From NCBI RefSeq assembly GCF_004353525.1, contig NZ_CP085524.1, forward strand, positions 1,398,142-1,462,141: a stretch of 64,000 nucleotides of DNA. Direction: 5' to 3'. Each line of letters begins with the position of its first letter. Position 1 is the first letter of the stretch. Below are positions 24,677-32,965 of this stretch, in pieces. Origin of the DNA: Zhaonella formicivorans (GTDB lineage: Bacteria > Bacillota > DUOV01 > Zhaonellaceae). The notes below the pieces were generated by a model. That model was not told the origin of the DNA, ran no database searches, and was given only the letters and a program-made list of their open reading frames with translations. Made by a program: the position numbers and the translations under genes.

Positions 24677-25552
24677 TTACAAGTTCAAGAGAGCTTTCGG
24701 GTTGTCTACCATTAACAGGCGCAGCTCTTCTTTTGACATTCCGCATTCATACAAGCACTGGGCAAACACTCTCAAGCTTTCGTGCGGCATAGGGTTGTGC
24801 CTCTGCCCGGCGTCGCTGATGATAATGGCGTTTTCAGCCCCAATTTCTTTGAGGGCTGCCGTCACTTCCTGTACAGTTGCGTAATGCCACATGGGTGATA
24901 CTGTGCAGTAGCCGAATTCAGCTTTCGCTCCCATGGCAACCAGTTCCTTCAGTTGACTGACGGACAAAGCGGGGACTTTGAAAAAGGGGTGAGTGATGAG
25001 TATCTTTTTTACACCCAGCTCTTTTGCTGCTTTGACTAATTTATAAATTTCGTCCGGGGACAAATGGCAGGTCCCCAAAATCACATCAAATTCCGCTACC
25101 AATTTTAAAACTTCTTTGGTTTGCCGATTGATGTTGCCTTCACTGTCTAAAACGTTGACTCCTTTAATCTCACTGCCGTCACCGGTGCTGCCGCCTTCCT
25201 GAACGTCATATTTTCCTTTAGAACCATGGGCTTTGGCATGGTTATCGGCATCAATCGTAGGCATCCAAACTTCCTTGGCGCCCATTTTTAAGGCCGCCTC
25301 CACGGCTTGCGGATTAATGCCCCCTACATACTCGTTCAGAACAATGCCGCCAAAAACTTTGAAATTATCGAATTCCCTCTGCAACTCCCTGGCTCTGCTT
25401 ACAGTGCTTTCATGGTGGCACTTGAGCATCATGCCTGCCAAACCGGCTTGAGCGGCAGCTGTTACTGCCGCTCTGTCATCACACAGCCTGGGAAAAAGAC
25501 AGGGATGGGTATGAACGTGTAAATCGTAAGCCCCTTCCAAACTAATCAGCAC
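24677..25552 (-). CDS. Metal-dependent amidohydrolase-like protein (possibly DUF6282)
   Basis: A 291-residue TIM-barrel-type hydrolase candidate. A metal-binding HxH occurs at the start (AYDLHVHTHP), with further ligands plausible at KCHHEST (~residue 45), GTCHLSPDE (~160), ITHPFF (~186) and SDAGQRHNPMP (~248). This pattern fits the amidohydrolase superfamily; I think of the DUF6282 group but cannot confirm it. The GTG start follows GGGAGGC. Placed between the PreA-like reductase and the hydroxylase, it could hydrolyse the ring or amide formed after hydroxylation and reduction, as enamidase does in nicotinate fermentation. That role is inference. Confidence 0.7.
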   Translation of the reverse strand: MLISLEGAYDLHVHTHPCLFPRLCDDRAAVTAAAQAGLAGMMLKCHHESTVSRARELQREFDNFKVFGGIVLNEYVGGINPQAVEAALKMGAKEVWMPTIDADNHAKAHGSKGKYDVQEGGSTGDGSEIKGVNVLDSEGNINRQTKEVLKLVAEFDVILGTCHLSPDEIYKLVKAAKELGVKKILITHPFFKVPALSVSQLKELVAMGAKAEFGYCTVSPMWHYATVQEVTAALKEIGAENAIIISDAGQRHNPMPHESLRVFAQCLYECGMSKEELRLLMVDNPKALLNL

Positions 25553-25568
25553 TTTTAGGCCTCCCTTG

Positions 25569-26750
25569 CTAATTTGCCGTCTTTAAACATTCACTTGCTT
25601 CCCTAAGCTCAATAGCCCCGCTGGGACACCACTGAGCGCACAGGCCACAGCCGTCGCAATTGGCTTGCGTAACATAATGGGCCGTATCTCCCGCGGAGAT
25701 AGCGCGGTACATGCATACTCTTTCGCAAATGCCGCAGTTTGTACACTTCTCAGCCTCAATATTGGCATATTTGGCAGGCAACTTGGCCAGTTCTTCTACG
25801 GTAGTAATGTGCGGTAAAGCTATGCCGCGGATTTCATCCAGGGACTTATAGCCTTTGGCATCCAGCCAGTTCTCCAGATCTTTAAGCAGTTTGGGAATAA
25901 TTTGATAACCGTTCCACATTACCGCAGTACAGGTTTGTACGGTGGTAGCTCCCAACATGATATATTCAACGATTTCTTTGAAACTCATCACACCGCCAAC
26001 GGCGGAGATAGGAATATCAACATTCCGGGCAACCTCAGAGAGATGTCTCATGATAATAGGTTTGATAGCAGGTCCTGTATATCCGCCGTATCCCCTTAAA
26101 AGCGGCATGCCTGTCTCAATATCCACGCCTGCGAAAGAACGGACGGAGTTGCTGATGGTGACCCCGTCTGCCCCGGCTTCTTTGACGGCTTGAGCAATTT
26201 CCACCATATCGGAAACGTTAGGTGTTAATTTCACAGTCAATGGAATTTTGGCAGCGCTTTTAGCGGCTTTGGCCTGCTGGTAAGTCCGCTCCGCGCTTTT
26301 GCCGATGTGCATACCTACAGTTGAGGCCGGCATAGGACAAGAAACGTTTAATTCCAAAAGATCAGCCATACCTGTAGCCTGAATTTCCTCTACCAGCTGG
26401 GCGGTTTCTTCAGGGTGAGGCATTGCCAGTACGCTTACCTGCATCACTGCTCCACCTTCCTTGGCAATAGCCAGGTCCTCTTTAATCCATGCTTCCCTTG
26501 TTTTTGTGGTGAACAGTTCCAGGTTGACCATGCCTATTGGCTTTCCGCCGTGCCGGATGAGCTGCAGTCTGCCGTTACAAGGGTGGGCTGCCCAGTCCTG
26601 GACCGGACCTATAGTCTTAGGTATGACACCTCCTATACCAGCCAGTCCTGCCCGCTTCATGCCTTCACCATCCCAGCCTGGGGTAGCTGAAGCCAGTACC
26701 AGCGGGTTTTTAAATTCCACTCCTGCATAAGTTACTCTTAAATCTGCCAT
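25569..26750 (-). CDS. PreA-like dihydropyrimidine/dihydroorotate dehydrogenase-family protein with 2x[4Fe-4S]
   Basis: A 393-residue FMN TIM-barrel protein of the dihydroorotate dehydrogenase/dihydropyrimidine dehydrogenase (PreA) family with a C-terminal ferredoxin domain. FMN-barrel motifs: GVEFKNPLVLASATPGWDG, LELNVSCPMP (catalytic-loop Cys), VKLTPNVSDMVEIA and ISAVGGVMSFKEIVEYI. The ferredoxin part has CTNCGICERVC and CDGCGLCAQWC (residues ~340-385). The start is ATG 26748-26750 with AGGTGG; the longer frame has no ribosome site. No PreT partner is next to it. It probably reduces a ring double bond in this pathway; the true substrate is unknown. Confidence 0.85.
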   Translation of the reverse strand: MADLRVTYAGVEFKNPLVLASATPGWDGEGMKRAGLAGIGGVIPKTIGPVQDWAAHPCNGRLQLIRHGGKPIGMVNLELFTTKTREAWIKEDLAIAKEGGAVMQVSVLAMPHPEETAQLVEEIQATGMADLLELNVSCPMPASTVGMHIGKSAERTYQQAKAAKSAAKIPLTVKLTPNVSDMVEIAQAVKEAGADGVTISNSVRSFAGVDIETGMPLLRGYGGYTGPAIKPIIMRHLSEVARNVDIPISAVGGVMSFKEIVEYIMLGATTVQTCTAVMWNGYQIIPKLLKDLENWLDAKGYKSLDEIRGIALPHITTVEELAKLPAKYANIEAEKCTNCGICERVCMYRAISAGDTAHYVTQANCDGCGLCAQWCPSGAIELREASECLKTAN

Positions 26751-26808
26751 AAATTTCCCCACCTTTCGACAATTTTGATTAGTTAAAGCAGTCTGAAAAA
26801 GATATTTT

Positions 26809-26832
26809 GTTGAACAACCAGTTGAACAACCA
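26809..26832 (-). promoter_or_regulatory. Tandem 12-bp repeat, candidate operator upstream of preA-like gene
   Basis: Two exactly adjacent copies of GTTGAACAACCA, each with GTTG/CAAC half-sites, about 60 bases before the start of the preA-like gene. Confidence 0.55.
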
Positions 26833-26882
26833 TTTGTTACGTTTAGAGTTCTGCATCGACAGTACACCTTCCTCTGGACCGC

Positions 26883-26895
26883 TTAACCAATCTTT
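26883..26895 (-). promoter_or_regulatory. PucR-box-like site
   Basis: The minus strand reads AAAGATTGGTTAA, differing at one position from the PucR box described in Bacillus subtilis (WWWCNTTGGTTAA, from memory). It lies between pucR and the preA-like gene, so the local PucR-type protein may act here. Confidence 0.5.
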
Positions 26896-26924
26896 AATTG
26901 CCGTTTTTGTACCATCCGACCAGG

Positions 26925-28625
26925 TTAGCAGACTTCTACAGCTTTTATGACACTCTCGCCTATAAACTGGCTCAGCTTTAAACTCAACTGCAAATTAAAA
27001 CGTTCATCGGGGTCATTCATATTAAGTCCTGTAATTTCTTCAATTTTTTTGATCCGGTAGATCACTGAGTTTTTATGGATATAAAGGCTTTCGGCAGTCA
27101 AGCGCAAATTGCAGTCATTTTTAAAATAATGAATCAATGTTTTGACCAGTTCGGTATTGTTCTGCTCGTCATAGGAAATCAGCTTTCCCAGAGTCTCCCG
27201 GTAAAAACCATGCATGGCCGGTGAATCTTTCAGTTCATAGAGAAAACGGTATGGACCTAATTCTTCGAAAAAAGTGAGACTGGAATGTCCATGCATAAAC
27301 CGCCCGATTTGCAAAGCGGCTAAAGCCTCCTGGTAAGAATCTTTAACGAAACGCACTCCGGAAAAAGGTCGGCCCACGCCAACGGAAATTTTCAATTTGG
27401 GCAGTTTGCCTGCCAGTTTTTCCATTATATCGTTGAATTTTCGCCGCAGCAGCCTTTCTTCATTTTTGTTGGAGAGACGCACCAAACCCGTTATGCTGTC
27501 ACTTTTGGCTAAAAGCATGGCTCCGCCGGGATAATCTAAGAGGGCGCTGTGCACCGCCTGATGAATTTCAGCTTTTACTGTCTGGACATGGTTTTCATCT
27601 TTCCCGGCTTCACGCAACAGATAACGTTCAAAGCAATCAATGTCAATTACAAAAACAACCAATCTTGCATTTAAATTAAAATTCAAATGGCTGGCCCTTC
27701 TGATCACAACTTCTTCATATTGAAAATTGCCGCCAAGCAGATCTTCCAGAAGCTCTCCTCTGATTTGACGCTCCGCCTCAAAAACCGCCTTCTCTTTCAC
27801 AAATTCCAGGGCCACAATAGTGGAAGCATGTTCTAAAGCCATCAGGTCCTGCTCATCCAAAACCCTGCAGCTTTCAAGAATGGCAAGCCAACCCTGAAAT
27901 GAACCATTTATTTCCACAGGAGCAACTACCAGATCAGCTCCAATCTCCTCCAATGCCAGCCCCATGCGGTGCCAGCGGTGGGGGTCAATGGAAAGAAGTT
28001 CTTGCAGCCGCCCCTCTAAATGAGTGACGATAACTTCCTCCCATTTCTCAGGAGCTTCACATTCCGTAAAGGCCGGCCACGTGCAGGCCAATATGTTGCT
28101 TGCCCTGTCGATGATTAGCGCCGGGTTTCCTGCCAGTTGCGACAGAGCCTGGCAAATACTGGGCAGACCTTGCCCTTTTAATACCACTTCCAACAGCCTG
28201 TTATGAATTTCCTCGGATTTCTTTAAGAGGTAAAGTTGATTATTGATTAAGATCTCGAAAATAGGAATCATAAAATCCATATAAGGCACATCAGGGGGCA
28301 ATTCAATCAACGGAAGTCCAACCGCATTGGCGTGTTCAATCATATCTTCAGGAACTTGCAAGAAGTACTGACCGGGCTTTATGCCAAAGGCGGCTACCCC
28401 TTTTTGGGCCAAATCATAAATCAAGTTGCGTCGAAGTTGGGCGTTGTCCTTTAAAGTGAAACCAGCGGTTACCAGGAGTTCACCGCCCTTCATCCATTTA
28501 GCAACCTGGGGCACTTCCATTATGTTTACAAAAGTGATTACGTTATCTAACCCCTGATGTCCGCCTACTACCCTTGCTTTTTTTAAAGCTGAGATCTCTA
28601 AAGCCTGCCTTACAGTGATTCCCAT
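26925..28625 (-). CDS. PucR family transcriptional regulator
   Basis: A 566-residue regulator of the PucR/CdaR type. The N-terminal PucR domain (residues ~5-125: ALEISALKKARVVGGHQGLDNVITFVNIMEVP) senses a ligand, a GGDEF-like middle follows (~290-400), and the C-terminal PucR HTH (~500-560: LRLTAESLYIHKNSVIYRIKKIEEITG) binds DNA. Such proteins usually activate purine or related nitrogen-compound catabolism when substrate is present. Start ATG follows AAAGGAG. It is embedded in the gene cluster it likely controls. Confidence 0.9.
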   Translation of the reverse strand: MGITVRQALEISALKKARVVGGHQGLDNVITFVNIMEVPQVAKWMKGGELLVTAGFTLKDNAQLRRNLIYDLAQKGVAAFGIKPGQYFLQVPEDMIEHANAVGLPLIELPPDVPYMDFMIPIFEILINNQLYLLKKSEEIHNRLLEVVLKGQGLPSICQALSQLAGNPALIIDRASNILACTWPAFTECEAPEKWEEVIVTHLEGRLQELLSIDPHRWHRMGLALEEIGADLVVAPVEINGSFQGWLAILESCRVLDEQDLMALEHASTIVALEFVKEKAVFEAERQIRGELLEDLLGGNFQYEEVVIRRASHLNFNLNARLVVFVIDIDCFERYLLREAGKDENHVQTVKAEIHQAVHSALLDYPGGAMLLAKSDSITGLVRLSNKNEERLLRRKFNDIMEKLAGKLPKLKISVGVGRPFSGVRFVKDSYQEALAALQIGRFMHGHSSLTFFEELGPYRFLYELKDSPAMHGFYRETLGKLISYDEQNNTELVKTLIHYFKNDCNLRLTAESLYIHKNSVIYRIKKIEEITGLNMNDPDERFNLQLSLKLSQFIGESVIKAVEVC

Positions 28626-28648
28626 TCTATCGCTCCTTTAGTTTATGC

Positions 28649-29338
28649 TTATAACCGGCTGTTATTTTTGCCAAGAACCTCCAGAGCAGCTTCAAGCGCA
28701 ACCTGATTGCTGGTAATAACCGGAAGGCCAAGTTTTGCTTGCAACTCTTTATAGACCTCCATAGCCCTAAAATTAGTGCAGGATAAAAAAACGCCGTCCA
28801 CTGTAAGCCCTTGAACTTTTTCCATAGTAAATTGAAATATTTCCTCAGGTTTCACCATGCCAATGGAATGATTGTGATCGATACCCAGACCGTGTATCGC
28901 CGCTACCTCTACCCCATCGGCTTCCAGACTGGCTTTAATTCGCTGATTGAGAGCTTCAATGTATGGCGTGATTACTGCTACCTTGTGAAGTTTTAATTTT
29001 TCAATTGCTTTGCGCACGCTGGCAATAACACTTATACTCGGACACTTGGCAACCTCAGTTATCTTTTCGCACAGCTTAGCATCATAAGCATTTCCCCGCA
29101 AAGCACCGGCGGAAGTACAGCCAAATACTACGGCATCTGGCACCACAGTGGCCAAGTCGCTAAGCGCCTTGGGGAAGTGCACATCCAACATCTCCTCCTC
29201 CCCGGCCACCGTAGTATCGTATAGATACATCCGCGCCACATGCAGTGTAATATCTTCCGGCAAATTCCTGTAAAAATCCACCTCCATTACACTATTGGAA
29301 GAAGGGACGATTAATCCAAGCCTTTTTCTTTCCGTCAT
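28649..29338 (-). CDS. Asp/Glu racemase-superfamily enzyme, maleate isomerase-like
   Basis: A 229-residue protein of the maleate cis-trans isomerase/arylmalonate decarboxylase group. It has the N-terminal LGLIVPSSNSVMEVDF and two candidate catalytic cysteines in the expected half-barrel positions: FGCTSAGAL (~residue 76) and SCTNFRAME (~190). The two-Cys pattern fits maleate isomerase or racemase chemistry through thiolate attack. First gene of the catabolic cluster, 23 bases before pucR, behind a palindromic operator region. Exact reaction uncertain: isomerase, racemase and decarboxylase are all possible. Confidence 0.8.
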   Translation of the reverse strand: MTERKRLGLIVPSSNSVMEVDFYRNLPEDITLHVARMYLYDTTVAGEEEMLDVHFPKALSDLATVVPDAVVFGCTSAGALRGNAYDAKLCEKITEVAKCPSISVIASVRKAIEKLKLHKVAVITPYIEALNQRIKASLEADGVEVAAIHGLGIDHNHSIGMVKPEEIFQFTMEKVQGLTVDGVFLSCTNFRAMEVYKELQAKLGLPVITSNQVALEAALEVLGKNNSRL

Positions 29339-29470
29339 TTAATCACCTTCCTGAACTGGTTATGTCGGGTGCGGAAAGTCTAATTTGTTGAATTTTTCCC
29401 ATTCTTCAAAACAACTCCGCACCTTGTTCATTTGTTATATTGGTACATTCGGCACATTTGCCAGTATTCC

Positions 29471-29521
29471 TTTGTACCATTGGTACAAATAAAAAAACTT
29501 TTAGATTGTGCCAATGGTATA
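29471..29521 (-). promoter_or_regulatory. Paired palindromic operator upstream of the catabolic cluster
   Basis: A perfect 19-bp palindrome TTTGTACCATTGGTACAAA (29471-29489) is followed by a related imperfect one, TGTGCCAATGGTATA (29507-29521); a half-site GGTACATTCGGCACA lies nearby (29441-29455). The sites lie 130-180 bases before the first gene, where a promoter would be expected. Confidence 0.65.
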
Positions 29522-29547
29522 ATCATCAAGAAAAACATTTGCAAAGC

Positions 29548-29582
29548 AAAAAGGCAAGTCAACCGTTGTGGTCAACTTGCCT
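29548..29582 (-). terminator. Terminator after the cbi-yigZ operon
   Basis: Stem around GGCAAGT / ACTTGCC with a T-run on the minus strand, 11 bases after the yigZ stop. Confidence 0.75.
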
Positions 29583-29592
29583 GGCAGGTACT

Positions 29593-30183
29593 TTATTCAA
29601 TTAAACCAAACTGCTCTAAAACAGCCTTCAATTCCTTAGCCAAGCTTTCCCGCACCGCAATCTTAAGCCGGGCTTTGACTCCATAGTCACTTTCCACAAT
29701 TTCCGCCTCATATTTATTTAGATGGTACATCACGCTGTTCAACGCGGGATAATCACATTTTACGGCAAAGGTTGAAGTTATAACCCTGGTGACGATACCG
29801 GCAGTTCGAATTGCATCCTTGGCAACTCCGCCGTAGGCTTCAATCAATCCTCTTACCCCCAGTTTTTTGCCACCGAAATATCTGGTTACTACCACCACCA
29901 CATTGGTTATCTCACTGGACTTAATTGCGCCCAGAATGGGTTTACCCGCGGTGCCGCTTGGTTCGCCGTTGTCATCGGCAAAAGTTACCTCCCTGGGCGG
30001 AAGCCCGATACAAAAAGCAGAGCAGTTATGGGTAGCCTGTTTGTGTTCTTCTTTGATAGCACTGATAAATTCCCGCGCCTCTTCTTCCGTAGCAACCTCT
30101 TTCACATGGGCCAAAAACTCGGAACGGTTAATTACCGATTTGACCGTTATTGAACGAGCTACAGTTTGGTAAGAATCACTCAT
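29593..30183 (-). CDS. yigZ: YigZ/IMPACT family protein
   Basis: A 196-residue member of the YigZ (UPF0029/IMPACT) family. The N-terminal IMPACT domain has SEFLAHVKEVATEEEAREFI, HNCSAFCIG, DDNGEPSGTAGKPILGAI and VVVTRYFGGKKLGVRGLIEAYG; the C-terminal ~60 residues form the EF-G-like DUF1949 domain. The family is conserved but its role in bacteria is poorly defined. It overlaps the end of cbiO by 8 bases, so it is the last gene of the nickel/cobalt operon, a link that is probably incidental. Confidence 0.92.
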   Translation of the reverse strand: MSDSYQTVARSITVKSVINRSEFLAHVKEVATEEEAREFISAIKEEHKQATHNCSAFCIGLPPREVTFADDNGEPSGTAGKPILGAIKSSEITNVVVVVTRYFGGKKLGVRGLIEAYGGVAKDAIRTAGIVTRVITSTFAVKCDYPALNSVMYHLNKYEAEIVESDYGVKARLKIAVRESLAKELKAVLEQFGLIE

Positions 30184-31024
30184 GGTCGCAACACACCTTA
30201 TGATCTGCCACTAGACGTTTGATTAACGCTGTCGCTTGGCTGAAGGTTACCGGAGGCGTTACGTCAGCCAATTCTTCGATGGACTTAAAGAGCCTGGTAA
30301 CCACAGGGTAGCGCAAATTAGCCTTTTCCACTACCTCCGCACTGCTTAAAAGTTCTACTCCGCCCTGGGCCAAAATGGTTCCCGACCTTAACACAATCAG
30401 CGACTGCGCCCATTCGGCTACAAGGTCCACATCATGAGTCGCTATAATTATTGTTTTTCCCTGGTCATGCAGGTTATCGAGAATTACCAACAAATCCTCT
30501 TGGCCCTTAGGGTCAAGGTAAGCGGTAGGCTCGTCCAGCACGATGATCTCCGGTTCCATGGCCAGCACACCCGCTATAGCCACCCGTTTTTTTTGCCCAA
30601 AACTCAAATGCAGAGGGGTTTTATCCTTATAATTGAGCATGCCAACTGCCTGTAAGGCTTCCCTGGCCCGCAATTCAGCTTCCGCAAGCTTCAAGCCGAG
30701 GTTAAGGGGACCGAAAAGCACATCTTCCCAAACGGTAGGTGCAAATAACTGGTCGTCAGGGTCCTGAAAGACCAATCCTACTTTTGAACGCACCCATCGC
30801 TCATTTTGTGAAGTTATCTTTTGGCCCAGAATGAATACTTCCCCTTGCTGCGGAAGGTTTAAGCCGTTGAAATGCAGCAGCAAGGTAGATTTGCCTGCAC
30901 CGTTCGGGCCCAAAAGAGCTACCTTTTCCCCCGCCGAAATTTCCAGGTGGACACCGGCCAGAGCCTGCGTACCGTCGCCGTAACAAAAGTGCAAATCTTT
31001 TATGTTAATTGCCTTTATTACCAT
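30176..31024 (-). CDS. cbiO: ECF transporter ATPase CbiO (Ni/Co uptake)
   Basis: A 282-residue ATP-binding subunit of an energy-coupling-factor transporter: Walker A GPNGAGKSTLLLHF, Q-loop VFQDPDDQLFAPT (typical of CbiO/EcfA), signature HLSFGQKKRVAIAGVLA, Walker B IIVLDEPTAYLDP and the switch His in ATHDVD. It overlaps cbiQ by 7 bases. With CooT in the same operon, nickel is a likely metal. Confidence 0.94.
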   Translation of the reverse strand: MVIKAINIKDLHFCYGDGTQALAGVHLEISAGEKVALLGPNGAGKSTLLLHFNGLNLPQQGEVFILGQKITSQNERWVRSKVGLVFQDPDDQLFAPTVWEDVLFGPLNLGLKLAEAELRAREALQAVGMLNYKDKTPLHLSFGQKKRVAIAGVLAMEPEIIVLDEPTAYLDPKGQEDLLVILDNLHDQGKTIIIATHDVDLVAEWAQSLIVLRSGTILAQGGVELLSSAEVVEKANLRYPVVTRLFKSIEELADVTPPVTFSQATALIKRLVADHKVCCDHE

Positions 31025-31785
31025 CTCACCCAGCCTTTATCCAAGAGCAATAGTAGCATACTATATAATACCGCACCAATTCCCAAAGTGTTAGTGCCCT
31101 CCGTTTTTTGTTCCGGGATATAAGTTTGAAAATCACCGGCATACCCCCTGGACAGCATCGCCAGGTAAATTCGTTCACCCCGGCTAAGGGAGCGCAAAAA
31201 CAATACTCCTATCAACTGGGTCAAAGTGCGCATGACATTTGTGCGTATTATGCTCTGCCTAAAACTGAAACACCTGGCCTTCCTGGCCAGCTGCATCCTC
31301 GTTAACTCCGCGGCTACGAGCCCAAAATAGCGCAAGATGAACTCGGCAAGCCGGATAAAAAGCGCCGGCACTTTAAATAGACGCAGAGTATGCAAAAAGC
31401 GCCTGGTCCCTACCAGTTCCAGCAAAAGAAAAATTATTCCCAAAGAATTAAACATCCGCAATAACAGCCTCAGTGCCTTCCGGATACCTTCCGCCGAAAG
31501 CATAAGCGCAAATCCCCCGAGCCTTATCCCGGCTATTTCGTGACCAGGTGTGGACAAAGCAGCTGCCAACGCCAAAAAAACCGCCAGGGGACAAAGCAAT
31601 GCAAATTTTGTGAAAATGCCTCTAAAGTTGCAGCAGACTAACCGGAAAACAATGAGTACCAACAGCAAATTAAAGAGCAGCAGCCGTAAATCTTGGAGTA
31701 AAGTTACCACTGCTAATAGCAGCGCCGTAGCGGCCACCAATCCCCTGGGGTTAGCTTTGGTTAATAGCTTTTTAATTTTGTCCAT
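31018..31785 (-). CDS. cbiQ: ECF transporter transmembrane subunit CbiQ
   Basis: A membrane protein of ~255 residues with about five helices and the EcfT-type coupling motifs near the C-terminus (RMQLARKARCF with ARKAR, and a later LSRGYAG matching the second A-R-G motif), which contact the ATPase. The start is ATG 31783-31785; a TTG two codons upstream is an alternative. The gene follows cooT with a few bases between. Confidence 0.92.
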   Translation of the reverse strand: MDKIKKLLTKANPRGLVAATALLLAVVTLLQDLRLLLFNLLLVLIVFRLVCCNFRGIFTKFALLCPLAVFLALAAALSTPGHEIAGIRLGGFALMLSAEGIRKALRLLLRMFNSLGIIFLLLELVGTRRFLHTLRLFKVPALFIRLAEFILRYFGLVAAELTRMQLARKARCFSFRQSIIRTNVMRTLTQLIGVLFLRSLSRGERIYLAMLSRGYAGDFQTYIPEQKTEGTNTLGIGAVLYSMLLLLLDKGWVRW

Positions 31786-31791
31786 ACACAA

Positions 31792-31989
31792 TTAGGAATT
31801 AGGCAGCTCTTCCAGGATAATCTTATGGTTAACTAAAGCCAAGGACTGGATCTTAGCTTTTACAATTTTTTGCACTCCAAAAATATTGCGCAGCAGTAAA
31901 CCGTCTTCAAATGGCTCTACTTCATCGACTTGTTCCAAAATCAGTTCTTCCCGATCGCCTTTTTTAAGGTAAGCGTTAGCTTCGCACAT
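31792..31989 (-). CDS. cooT: CooT-family nickel-binding protein
   Basis: A 65-residue protein that starts MCEANAYL and has the compact beta pattern (LILEQVDEVEPFEDGLLLRNIFGVQKIVKAKIQSL) of the CooT family. In Rhodospirillum rubrum CooT binds nickel through the N-terminal cysteine (Cys2) and helps mature CO dehydrogenase. Cys2 is present here. The gene is inside a cbiMQO-type operon and a CooS gene lies 20 kb away in the same window, supporting a nickel route to CODH. Start ATG follows AGGAGGG. Confidence 0.85.
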   Translation of the reverse strand: MCEANAYLKKGDREELILEQVDEVEPFEDGLLLRNIFGVQKIVKAKIQSLALVNHKIILEELPNS

Positions 31990-32293
31990 ACCTATCCCTC
32001 CTTGACATCCTCTTGCTGAAAGTAATTGCTTTTCCCGCTATATATATTATAACAAAAGTCAATAGAGTTCCAACTGCGCCCGCTAAGGCAGTGGCCCCTT
32101 TTTCGTCGGTTATCCCCGGCATGACGTAATCCGGCATGGGAGACTGCAAGACCGCTTTTCCCTCTGATTTGCCTAGGAAACCAAAATCTTCCGCAACACG
32201 TTCCAAGCCGTCGGGATAGGAGGAAGCATATGGGCCCAGCAAGGCTGCTACAGCTAAGGCAGCCAATAAAAACCAAAATATTTTTTTAGACAT
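31976..32293 (-). CDS. PDGLE-domain / CbiN-like membrane protein
   Basis: About 105 residues with two membrane helices and an extracytoplasmic loop. After the first helix it reads SSYPDGLERVAEDFGF, the PDGLE signature of proteins that replace CbiN as accessory subunit in Ni/Co ECF transporters. Start ATG 32291-32293 overlaps the end of cbiM; the end overlaps cooT by 14 bases. Confidence 0.9.
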   Translation of the reverse strand: MSKKIFWFLLAALAVAALLGPYASSYPDGLERVAEDFGFLGKSEGKAVLQSPMPDYVMPGITDEKGATALAGAVGTLLTFVIIYIAGKAITFSKRMSRRDRYVRS

Positions 32294-32933
32294 TACTCTC
32301 ACCGGCCTTTCTCCCTATGCTTAAAAACAAGCCTCCCTTGATACTGGTCAAATAAGAGATCACTCCTGCAGTAATCAGTCCCTCCCCAATGCCAATTAAG
32401 CTATGCCACCCCAGCATGGCAGGTAAGACCAACTTTAAGGCTATCGTATTGGAAAAGGCCAATTCCAAAGCAGTTGCTGCCGCTGCAGCCATGGTGGAAA
32501 ACCAAGCTGCCAGAAATATTTTTACCGGTCTGTTGGCAATTACCCTGTTTAACAGCCGATAAACCCAATATCCCGAAAGGGGTGCCAGTACAGCCATATT
32601 GAAAATGTTTGCTCCTAGGACGGTAACGCCGCCATCATTGAAGAATAATGCCTGCAGACCAACTATGGTTGCCATGATAATGCAAGCAGGCCATGGCCCC
32701 ATAGTCAGAGCCAGAAGGGCACCCCCCAGCAGGTGGCCTGAAGTCCCCCCTGCTACCGGGAAATTTACCATTTGAGCAGCAAAAACAAAAGCCCCCATGG
32801 CTCCCATGACGGGAATCTGCCTGTCCTCAAGCTCTCTGTTGGCCTGAGTTAGGCCATAGGACAGAGCCCCTGCCGACAGAGCAGCCGTACTTAACCACGT
32901 TTTGGCATCCAAGAATCCGTCTGGTATATGCAT
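32286..32933 (-). CDS. cbiM: Ni/Co-specific ECF substrate-binding membrane protein CbiM
   Basis: A 215-residue polytopic protein starting MHIPDGFLDAKTW; the N-terminal Met1-His2 loop in this protein family places His2 as a metal ligand. Therefore ATG 32931-32933 (behind GGAGG) must be the start, not the frame two codons longer. Other family positions are seen in FPVAGGTSGHLLGGALLAL. It heads the operon cbiM-PDGLE-cooT-cbiQ-cbiO-yigZ. Specificity between nickel and cobalt cannot be read with certainty; CooT favours nickel. Confidence 0.93.
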   Translation of the reverse strand: MHIPDGFLDAKTWLSTAALSAGALSYGLTQANRELEDRQIPVMGAMGAFVFAAQMVNFPVAGGTSGHLLGGALLALTMGPWPACIIMATIVGLQALFFNDGGVTVLGANIFNMAVLAPLSGYWVYRLLNRVIANRPVKIFLAAWFSTMAAAAATALELAFSNTIALKLVLPAMLGWHSLIGIGEGLITAGVISYLTSIKGGLFLSIGRKAGESNV

Positions 32934-32965
32934 TGTCATCCTCCTTTAATTATAGATCAGGCTAC

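Noticed and set aside
29490-29525. Sigma-54 promoter (TTGGCAC) before the catabolic cluster
   Set aside because: The -24 resembles TGGCAC, but no GC at -12 follows at the required distance; the string is part of the operator palindrome.
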